Below, one piece after another: positions 6,570-12,651 of a stretch of 13,010 nucleotides of DNA; within the stretch, counting starts at the first letter, position 1; each line of letters begins with the position of its first letter. The stretch lies in assembly GCA_934444645.1 (NCBI GenBank), contig CAKSCV010000038.1:1-13010 (forward strand). Direction: 5' to 3'. This DNA comes from an uncultured Eubacteriales bacterium (GTDB lineage Bacteria; Bacillota; Clostridia; Oscillospirales; CAG-382). The notes under the pieces were generated by a model that made no database searches, was not told where the DNA came from, and saw only the letters and a program-made list of their open reading frames with translations. The position numbers and the translations under genes were made by a program.

Positions 6570-7688
6570 TTAACGGCCGCGGATCGGCATGACGAGATAA
6601 ATGTAGTAGGAATCGGAGTTCTTTTCCTCCTCCTCGTCGGTGGCTTTGATGACCATGCCGCGATTTCCCTCGGCGACACGGAGCAAGACCTTTTGGTTAT
6701 CGCAGGCACGCAGCGCGTCGATGAGAAAATTCTGATTGACCAAAACCTCGCATTCTTCGCCGTCCATATGCACCGGGATCAAGTCATTGACCTTGCCGCT
6801 CTCGGTTTCGCAGGAGATGCGGAGCGTGTCGTTGGCGAAGTGGAGCTTGGCACTGCTGTGCATTTTTTCGTTGACGATGGCAACGCGTTCAAGGCACAAA
6901 ATGAGGGCATCGCGATCGACCTCAGCCTTGAGCAGATATTCCGGCACATAGCGTTCATAGCGCGGAAATTCGCCGTCGATGAGACGGATCATGATATACA
7001 GGTTATCCATATGGACAATGATGTGTTTGTTACCGAGCTCGAAGGCGATTTCGCTGTCCGAGTCGTCCATAATGCGCAATAAATTCTGTTCGGCTTTTCC
7101 GGGCAGAATGAAGGAAAGGCTCACATCGGGACAATCGACGGCGCTTTTTTCCTTGCGGACGGCAAAGCGGAAGCCGTCGATGGCGGTCACGGTGAGGGTA
7201 TTGTCTTTGATTTCGAACAACGCACCCTTCAAAAGGGGATTGGAATCGTCCTTGGAAATCGAGAAGAAGGTCTTGTTGATGAGGTTTTTAAACTGTTTTT
7301 TGGTAATGGCAAACGCGGTATGTCCTTGGATTTCGGGCATATCGGGATAGGTGGAGCCATCACGGCCCATGATCTGGAAGGTTGCGTCGCCGCAGGTAAG
7401 GGTGATGACGAATTTATCGTCGCAGGAGAATTCGACATCGCCTTCGGGCATACTGTGGATGATGGGGACGATCTGCGGATCGGCAACAATGCAGCCCTCG
7501 GAGACGACATCGGCATCGACGGACGTTTTGATGCCTTTTTCGACGTCGTAGCAATAGAGGAGAATCTGGTTGTTTTCGGCGCGCATATAGATGCCGCTCA
7601 GAGCGGATTCGGCACTTTTGCTTTGGGCGATAATGCTGACGGGGACGATGGCTTTTTCAAAAGCGTCCTTGTTTACGGTAAATTTCAT
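6570..7688 (-). CDS. dnaN: DNA polymerase III beta subunit (sliding clamp)
   Basis: A 372-residue protein, the normal length for DnaN, whose dimer encircles DNA and tethers the replicative polymerase and repair proteins. It reads through all three clamp domains: LSGIYMRAENNQILLYCYDVE (split as LSGIYMRA and YCYDVEKGIKT) in domain 1, INKTFFSISKDDSNPLLKGA in domain 2, LIDGEFPRYERYVPEYL entering domain 3, and the C-terminal MPIRGR, equivalent to the usual MPMRL-type tail that lines the partner-binding cleft. The start is fixed by GGAGG eight bases upstream (7697-7701); the open frame further upstream runs through island hairpins. The usual neighbours dnaA and recF are absent; island B lies upstream and a histidine kinase downstream. 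It could be the only clamp gene displaced from the origin, or a second copy. Confidence 0.95.
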   Translation of the reverse strand: MKFTVNKDAFEKAIVPVSIIAQSKSAESALSGIYMRAENNQILLYCYDVEKGIKTSVDADVVSEGCIVADPQIVPIIHSMPEGDVEFSCDDKFVITLTCGDATFQIMGRDGSTYPDMPEIQGHTAFAITKKQFKNLINKTFFSISKDDSNPLLKGALFEIKDNTLTVTAIDGFRFAVRKEKSAVDCPDVSLSFILPGKAEQNLLRIMDDSDSEIAFELGNKHIIVHMDNLYIMIRLIDGEFPRYERYVPEYLLKAEVDRDALILCLERVAIVNEKMHSSAKLHFANDTLRISCETESGKVNDLIPVHMDGEECEVLVNQNFLIDALRACDNQKVLLRVAEGNRGMVIKATDEEEEKNSDSYYIYLVMPIRGR

Positions 7689-7716
7689 CTGAGGATCCTC
7701 CGGAATAGAATTTTTT

Positions 7717-7848
7717 GCACGCGAAGCGTGCTGCCCCGTATGGGGCAAACTTTCCGAATGGAAAGTTTCAAAAGGCTTTTTGTCATACTTTTTGTGTTTG
7801 GCAAAAAGTATGGGAAAGCACGCCGGGCGTGCTGCCGCCAAGGGCGGT
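7717..7848. repeat. Array of six short hairpins ahead of dnaN
   Basis: Hairpins at 7717-7731 (GCACGC-GAA-GCGTGC), 7732-7747 (TGCCCC-GTAT-GGGGCA), 7747-7768 (AAACTTTCC/GGAAAGTTT), 7784-7812 (CATACTTTTTG/CAAAAAGTATG), 7818-7832 (GCACGC-CGG-GCGTGC) and 7834-7848 (GCCGCC/GGCGGT) lie almost end to end. The array is followed on the plus strand by the GGATTTAATTGG box (7853-7864). Confidence 0.8.
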
Positions 7849-7897
7849 AAAAGGATTTAATTGGATTGTATGGATTTGTTTTTTGTGTGTGCTGATT

Positions 7898-8080
7898 CGA
7901 GGTTTGCAGAACCTCGGAGCTCCCTTGAAAGGTTTTAATTGTTGCGGTACGAAGATGTCACTGCGGTGGGCTGAATCGAGGTTTGCAAAACCTCGGAAGT
8001 TCCCGAAAGGGAGACGGGTTTATTCTTTTCGCGTGTACGAAAAGAACCAAAAGTACACCAGAGGTTTGCGAACCTCTGGA
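7898..8080 (+). repeat. Island B left arm core: two 19-bp palindromes, A/T hairpin, CCAGAGG palindrome
   Basis: Palindromes at 7898-7916 and 7977-7995 are 79 bp apart, each with a GCTGATT- or GCTGAAT-type flank. The A/T hairpin near 8026-8049 is TTCTTTTCG/CGAAAAGAA, a stem differing from the TTCTTTTTGC version yet still paired. The CCAGAGG palindrome is at 8059-8080. Confidence 0.85.
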
Positions 8081-8091
8081 CTCCGGGGACG

Positions 8092-8204
8092 ATTCAAATC
8101 GCCGGTCGATACGTGATTTTTTCTGAAATGACCGGCGTTCATCAGGTAACCGGCAACGCAGAAAACGGCAAGTTTTCCGGGTATCGCCGGCAATGATTTG
8201 AATC
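8092..8204 (+). repeat. Three-way-junction element T4
   Basis: A 113-nt unit with 10-bp inverted ends GATTCAAATC / GATTTGAATC and the two inner hairpins closed by GCCGGTC/GACCGGC and CCGGC/GCCGG. It is very similar to T1, with changed loop bases. Confidence 0.8.
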
Positions 8205-8835
8205 GGTGCGACGCTCCGGCTTTACAGCGTAAGGATTTAGAGCGAAGTGAAAAAGAAGAGCTGTGTTTTTTTGCAAACAGTAGGTTAAGGGGCGTTGAAA
8301 TGGGAAGCGGAGGGTGGAAAAGGGTTGCTTTGGATAGTAATAAGGAAAGGTTTGGGCAAAAGAAAAACTTTTGGTTTGTAAAAATATGGGTGGTTTTTGA
8401 AACCTGCAAGGAAAGGCTTGTGCAAATGAAGAGCTTTTGTATGTAAAAGGGCAGCTTTTGAGGGCTGTTCGTAAGCTTTCTGTAAATAGAAAACTTTTGG
8501 TTTGTGAAAATGGGAATTTTTTGCGAACAGCGAAGAAAGGCATGTGCAAAAGAAGTTTTTGTAAGTAAAAAAGGCGGCTTTGAGTGAAGTTCGTAAAATT
8601 TTCTGCAAATGAAATTTTCTTGATTTGCGATAAAGGCGTTTTTTCGGATTATGCAAAGCTATATATTTAAGGAAAAATTTTTCTCAGCAAACTGCAGCAT
8701 CAATTTCCCACCGCACCAAAGCTAACGTGCAGCAACCCTTTTTGAATACCGCTTGCCCCTGTGAGCTTGCTGTAAAACAACTGTTTTTCGAAAAACATCG
8801 GTCTTGCGTCAGCAGTACAGTAACCCTTTCGCACC
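8205..8835. other. Centre of island B, no gene seen
   Basis: A 631-nt segment homologous to the 505-nt centre of island A. The length difference of 126 nt equals one extra tandem unit (8364-8489 and 8490-about 8615, each beginning AAAACTTTTGGTTTGT). A G-rich stretch with four GGG tracts lies at 8289-8324. Minus-strand frames at 8142-8549 and 8285-8656 lack ribosome binding sites and drift in frame against island A, so I do not call them genes. Confidence 0.75.
8364..8615. repeat. Two tandem 126-nt units in the centre of island B
   Basis: Both units start AAAACTTTTGGTTTGT, contain AGGAAAGGCTTGTGCAAA-like and GTTCGTAA-like motifs in the same order, and are exactly 126 nt apart. Island A has a single equivalent unit (starting near 3488). 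Confidence 0.85.
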
Positions 8836-8949
8836 GATTCAAATCATTGCCGGCGATACCCGGAAAACTTGCAGTTTTCTGTGTAGCCGGTTATCTGATG
8901 AATGCCGGTCACTTTAACTACAATCATGTATCGACCGGCGATTTGAATC
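8836..8949 (-). repeat. Three-way-junction element T5
   Basis: A 114-nt unit with ends GATTCAAATC / GATTTGAATC, in inverted orientation to T4. Inner hairpins are CCGGC/GCCGG (with GAAAACT-TGC-AGTTTTC inside) and GCCGGTC/GACCGGC. The loop sequences differ from T1 and T4 while the stems are kept. Confidence 0.8.
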
Positions 8950-9279
8950 GTGGGTCGCAGGGCTTCGCCCCGCGTGCTTTTTGGTTACTTTTTGCACGAT
9001 GCAAAAAGTAACAACTCGTTTCCCTTACGGGGAAGCTCCGAGGTTTTGCAAACCTCAAACCAGCACACCGCAACGGCAGCTTCGCACCGCAACAATTAAA
9101 ACCTTTTTCAGGGAGATTCGAGGTTTTGCAAACCTCGAATCAGCGCCCACAAACAACGGCTTCGCACAAACTAAATTAAATCCTTTGCGGCTTTGCCGCC
9201 TTTGAAACTTTCCTTATCGGAAAGTTTGTCCCTTCCGGGACGCACGCTCCGCATGCAGTTCGCCGCCCTTGGCGGCCTT
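8950..9279 (-). repeat. Island B right arm, gene-proximal part
   Basis: A GGGC-TTC-GCCC hairpin (about 8958-8971) stands where other arms have the CCAGAGG palindrome. It is followed by the A/T hairpin GTTACTTTTTGCA-CGA-TGCAAAAAGTAAC (about 8984-9012), 19-bp palindromes at 9039-9057 and 9119-9137 (80 bp apart), the AATTAAATCC box (9174-9183), and hairpins at 9187-9199, 9205-9227, 9228-9241, 9242-9256 and 9262-9276. The last hairpin begins right at the alpha-galactosidase stop and is followed by CTTTTT on the plus strand. Confidence 0.8.
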
Positions 9280-9280
9280 T

Positions 9281-11428
9281 TTACAGGGTGATTTCGAAAT
9301 AACGTGCCGTGTAGTCCTTCGGCATTTCAATCGCTAAAATCGAGGTGTTGGCAAAATAGGTATACTTCGTGTCGATCGCCGTCGGATAGACATAGTTTAC
9401 TTTTACCGCCTTGCCGCCGAAATACTTCGATAAATCAATCTTGATGACCTTTGCTGAATCCTCGAATTTCCAGACCGCAAGCGTCATTTTCTTTCCGTCT
9501 GCCGATAAAAAGCCGAGTGCCGAATGCGTCTTGTCACAGAGGTTCAGTCTGCCGCACGGCCATACCGGATACGAGGAATGATTGTGCGAACGGTAGGCTT
9601 TGTATACGTCCGTGCCATCCTTGATGAGCTGCTTGTTGAAGGCGTCCGCCTTGTCAATGCGTCCCGAAAGATACAGAACGCCGCACAGCGCGTTGATCAT
9701 GTTAAACGCCGTCTGCTCACCGTCGGCAAGCGCCTCCATGCGGCTCTTGTCCGCATAGACATCTAAGCCTTTTTGACTCTCATAAAACGATACCGGATAC
9801 GGATAAGCCCAAATGCCGGCCTTTTCCGGCGCAATGCAGGCTGCATAGCCCGATGCGATGGATGGATTTAATTCGTAAAACTCTTGGTCGGACGTGCTTT
9901 GCAGCTCAAAGTGGCGTAACGTTCCGTTGTCGCTGCGCATCGCACCGCTGCCGCAGTTTTCGACCTTCATATCCGGATGCTTTTTCTTGACGCGGTCAAT
10001 CAGGGCATAAAACGCTTCCGCCGCCTTTTTAAGACCCTCGCCGGCAGAAGAACCGCGGATTTCCGCACCGAGCATGACCGAACGGTTGTAATCGTTCTTG
10101 ATAAACCGCGCACCGAGGTCATACAGCATATCAAAAACGCCTTCGATGTATTCGCACTGCTTCGGGTCGGTGTAATCGACAAAATGGCTGTCGGCTACCG
10201 GCGTTCCCCAGCGTTTTAATATGCCGCCTTCGTCTGCCATGGGCGTGTTCGGGTCGAGCGATTCGATTTCAAGCCATGCGCCAGGCTTCATACCCTTGGA
10301 TTTGATGAGGTCGAAAACGCCTTTTAAGCCGCCCTTGCCGAATTTCTTCTCGCCGAATTCTTTGTCGCCGAGCGTCCATGCGCCAAGCCCCTTTTCGTAC
10401 CAGCCGGCATCCAGGCAGAACACCTCACAGCCGGCTTCGGCTGCCGCGTCGATAAGACCCGGAAGCGTATCCTTGCTGCCGGCACCCCAGACGCAGTCCA
10501 TATAGGTGTTAAAGCAAGCCGGCGCTTCGCCGTCCCATTTGGCGACGGTGGTCTTGCGGCGCGCGATAAGAAGCTGCTTCACGCCGTCCTCAAACGAGCC
10601 GTTTGTACAGCCGAATAACGCGGGAGCGGCGGTAAAGGTTTCGCCCGGACGAAGCACCTTGACAAAGCCGGTTTCTTCGTCGGCAGCATTTGCTTCGAGG
10701 AAAAACGTGCCTTCGCTATCGGCATGGCCGTTGCGGTTGCCAAGCTCAATTGTCCAGTTGAAGCCGCCCTCGAGCTCCATGTACCAGGTGATGCCGGTTT
10801 CGGTATCCTCCACCGCCACAAACGGAAAATGCTTGCCGGTGCTCCAAGAGCCGATCGAACGCACGCGCCACGAGGTCATATCCCAGCTGTGAGCGGTTTG
10901 CTTGGTGATGCCGAGCTCGGAAAGGCTGCCTGTCTTCCATTGGGCTTCGCCCTGCCAATGGCTCATGAAATGATGCACCTTGATGCGCGCATCGTCGCGA
11001 TACCATTTGGAAAGGCCGCCGCAGGCAACGCCGTTCACGAGAGCCGAGCCGAAATGCGTCAGCGTGACTTTTTCCTTGCTGATATTCTTGATGGAATTTA
11101 CCTGTCGGACGGCGTCCGCGCCCGGAATAAAGGTCATTTTGACGGTCACTTCGAGCTTGTCGCCGGCGCAGAGATATTTGGCGGTGATGCCGACTTTATT
11201 CTGTTTGAAAGAGGTGCACTTGGCATCCTCATGATGGCTGACGAGCGACGCACAGCCCTCCATGGGAGCCGTTCCGTCGGCGGCGAGAGCGAGCGAAAAG
11301 TTGGGAGAAGCGGCAAGATCGGCGGCTGAGACGTTTTCGGTGGCAAGAGCCGACATCTTGAGCGGTTCGCCCTCGGAACCGTTATAATAAAAGAGCATAT
11401 TCTGGTGTTTTACAATGAGATTTTCCAT
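9281..11428 (-). CDS. GH36-family alpha-galactosidase, cytosolic
   Basis: A 715-residue glycoside hydrolase of clan GH-D without a signal peptide, so expected to act in the cytosol on imported alpha-galactosides such as melibiose or raffinose-type sugars. It has an N-terminal beta-sandwich (about 1-290), a TIM barrel (about 300-620) and a C-terminal beta domain. Barrel landmarks are FCLDAGWYEK (337-346), MKPGAWLEIESL (380-391), FIKNDYNRS (442-450) with the likely nucleophile D446, VENCGSGAMRSD (489-500), and QSTSDQE (510-516) with the likely acid/base D514. These match GH36 KxDxNR and SDxxD-type motifs, though some positions are divergent, so the exact sugar preference is uncertain. The start is fixed by AGGAG (11437-11441) eight bases upstream. 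It follows the DtxR-family gene by 64 bp, with no promoter or terminator recognised between them. Confidence 0.82.
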   Translation of the reverse strand: MENLIVKHQNMLFYYNGSEGEPLKMSALATENVSAADLAASPNFSLALAADGTAPMEGCASLVSHHEDAKCTSFKQNKVGITAKYLCAGDKLEVTVKMTFIPGADAVRQVNSIKNISKEKVTLTHFGSALVNGVACGGLSKWYRDDARIKVHHFMSHWQGEAQWKTGSLSELGITKQTAHSWDMTSWRVRSIGSWSTGKHFPFVAVEDTETGITWYMELEGGFNWTIELGNRNGHADSEGTFFLEANAADEETGFVKVLRPGETFTAAPALFGCTNGSFEDGVKQLLIARRKTTVAKWDGEAPACFNTYMDCVWGAGSKDTLPGLIDAAAEAGCEVFCLDAGWYEKGLGAWTLGDKEFGEKKFGKGGLKGVFDLIKSKGMKPGAWLEIESLDPNTPMADEGGILKRWGTPVADSHFVDYTDPKQCEYIEGVFDMLYDLGARFIKNDYNRSVMLGAEIRGSSAGEGLKKAAEAFYALIDRVKKKHPDMKVENCGSGAMRSDNGTLRHFELQSTSDQEFYELNPSIASGYAACIAPEKAGIWAYPYPVSFYESQKGLDVYADKSRMEALADGEQTAFNMINALCGVLYLSGRIDKADAFNKQLIKDGTDVYKAYRSHNHSSYPVWPCGRLNLCDKTHSALGFLSADGKKMTLAVWKFEDSAKVIKIDLSKYFGGKAVKVNYVYPTAIDTKYTYFANTSILAIEMPKDYTARYFEITL

Positions 11429-11492
11429 ACGTTTTTCTCCTGTTCGTAAGTTTTTCAAAGCAATGTGCGGCATGGTCGCGACAAGCAGCTTT

Positions 11493-11879
11493 TTATTCGG
11501 CGTTTTTAACATTCATCTGCTCGGCGTGCTTTTTGAGCGCGTCAAAGGTTTGCGTGCTGATGACGTGTTCCATGCGGCAGGCATCCTCGGCGGCAGTTTC
11601 GGGATCCACACCGAGTTTGACGAGAAGGCCGGAAAGCAGCGTATGCCGTTCATACATTTTTTCGGCAATTTCGGTTCCTTTATCGGTCAAGGAAATAAAA
11701 CCGGTGACGGCATCCATGAGGATATAGCCGTTTTCACGCAGGTTTTTCATGGCAACGCTGACGCTTGGCTTGGAAAGCTCAAGCTCGTTGACAATATCGA
11801 TGGAGCGGACATTGCCTTTTTTCTTATGGATCATATAAATAGACTCCAGATAGTTTTCTGCGGATTCTTGTATTTTCAC
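11493..11879 (-). CDS. DtxR-family metal-dependent transcriptional regulator
   Basis: A 128-residue repressor with an N-terminal winged helix (1-70; recognition region ELSKPSVSVAMKNLRENGY) and a dimerisation/metal domain (71-128) but no SH3-like third domain, as in MntR. Metal-site positions visible are E12 (NYLESIY), H78 in YERHTLL and C101-E104-H105 in DACRMEH. The Cys is as in DtxR/IdeR, whereas B. subtilis MntR has Glu there; the position equal to MntR D8 / DtxR M10 is N9. Iron or manganese sensing is therefore open. The start is GTG with AGGAGG ten bases upstream. A clear promoter with an inverted repeat lies at 11935-11971. It is followed by the alpha-galactosidase gene, an unexpected partner; no metal transporter is seen. 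Confidence 0.9.
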   Translation of the reverse strand: MKIQESAENYLESIYMIHKKKGNVRSIDIVNELELSKPSVSVAMKNLRENGYILMDAVTGFISLTDKGTEIAEKMYERHTLLSGLLVKLGVDPETAAEDACRMEHVISTQTFDALKKHAEQMNVKNAE

Positions 11880-11882
11880 GGT

Positions 11883-11899
11883 AAAAAGGCCTCCTTTTT
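11883..11899 (-). promoter_or_regulatory. Ribosome binding site of the DtxR-family gene inside a small hairpin
   Basis: In the RNA, AAAAAGG (from 11899) and CCUUUUU (to 11883) can pair over a three-base AGG loop. The AGGAGG ribosome binding site (11895-11890) lies partly in the stem and partly in the loop. It may lower translation, but the stem is short and A-U rich. Confidence 0.45.
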
Positions 11900-11934
11900 C
11901 GAACAGAAATCATGCGCTGTATGCCAATAAAGAA

Positions 11935-11963
11935 ATTATAACACAAAATCCGCAGCAATGCAA
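11935..11963 (-). promoter_or_regulatory. Sigma-A-type promoter for the DtxR-family gene
   Basis: A perfect -10 TATAAT (11940-11935) lies 17 bp from a -35-like TTGCAT (11963-11958), with TGTGT just before the -10. It would start transcription near 11928, giving a leader of about 50 nt before the GTG. It is the only promoter in the window that I find convincing. Confidence 0.75.
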
Positions 11964-11971
11964 GGATTTTG
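11944..11971. promoter_or_regulatory. Inverted repeat over the promoter, candidate operator
   Basis: Perfect 8-bp arms CAAAATCC (11944-11951) and GGATTTTG (11964-11971) with a 12-bp spacer overlap the -35 box and spacer. Position and symmetry suit a repressor, possibly the DtxR-family protein itself, but the sequence does not match a DtxR or MntR consensus known to me. Confidence 0.45.
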
Positions 11972-11988
11972 CACAATTTCCGATGGAT

Positions 11989-12651
11989 TTAATCAAGAAT
12001 CAAGGTTTCAAGCTCTTTGGCTGTGCGGATATAAAAATCAGGCTTTTCGGTATCAAAGCTGTGTTCGCCGCCAAAGCCCCACAGCACGCCGGCGCAAGGC
12101 AAAGCGGCGTTTTTTGCGGTAAGCACATCGACATAGGAATCGCCGACGTAGAGCACGTCTTTCCGATCGACCTTCAGGGCATCGATGGCGCGGTCGGTGC
12201 AGGCTTTATCGGGTTTGGTGGGAAGGCCGATGCCCGAGCCGGACACGTAGGAGAACACGCTCTTGCCGAAGCAGTGTTCAGCCAGTGTCTTCGCCTGTTT
12301 GTCGGGTTTATTGGAAACGACGGCGAGCTTGATTCCGGCGTTCTTCAGAGTATTGATGAGTTCGGAAACACCGTCGTAAGGACGGGTTTTTTCGCAGACG
12401 TGTTTGTCGTAGACATCGAGGTAGCGGTTTAAGACGGTGGTAACGGTGTCTTTATCGCGCTTATCCTCGGGAAGAGCGAGTTCCATGAGGCGGTATGCGC
12501 CGTTATTGACAAAAGAAGTGACTTCTTTGAGCGTTTTTTCGGGATAGCCGAATTCGCGCAAGGTGATATTGACGCTTTTTGCGATGTCATCAATGGTATA
12601 GAGGAGCGTTCCGTCCATATCAAAGATGACGCAGGAATAATGGATATTCAT
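11989..12651 (-). CDS. Phosphoglycolate-phosphatase-like HAD hydrolase
   Basis: A 220-residue cytosolic HAD phosphatase. Motif I is IFDMDGTLLYT (nucleophile D11, acid/base D13), motif II is S113 in VVSNKPDKQ, motif III is K146 in TKPDKACTDRA, and motif IV is YVGDSYVDVLTA (D171, D175). The helical cap lies between residues about 18 and 85. This matches the Gph/PpaX group, which hydrolyses phosphoglycolate or pyrophosphate; related enzymes act on other small phosphoesters, so the substrate is not certain. The start is supported by AAAGGA (12664-12659), seven bases upstream of ATG; an in-frame open stretch up to 12768 is island repeat sequence. The next gene downstream has its own promoter, so this one is probably transcribed alone or with genes beyond the right edge. 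Confidence 0.85.
   Translation of the reverse strand: MNIHYSCVIFDMDGTLLYTIDDIAKSVNITLREFGYPEKTLKEVTSFVNNGAYRLMELALPEDKRDKDTVTTVLNRYLDVYDKHVCEKTRPYDGVSELINTLKNAGIKLAVVSNKPDKQAKTLAEHCFGKSVFSYVSGSGIGLPTKPDKACTDRAIDALKVDRKDVLYVGDSYVDVLTAKNAALPCAGVLWGFGGEHSFDTEKPDFYIRTAKELETLILD

Larger units (their letters stand above)
7689..9280. repeat. Complete structured non-coding island B
   Basis: About 1.6 kb without a credible gene, between the end of the alpha-galactosidase gene and dnaN. It has a left arm (7717-8204), a centre (8205-8835) and an inverted right arm (8836-9279). Module order is the same as in island A, without the extra tandem right arm. As it directly precedes dnaN, it must either contain the dnaN promoter or be read through; I could not identify a convincing promoter in it. 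Confidence 0.85.

Noticed and set aside
8092..8204. Integron attC site, as an imperfect palindrome of suitable length
   Set aside because: The required RYYYAAC/GTTRRRY core sites are not at its ends, and there are no cassette genes or integrase.
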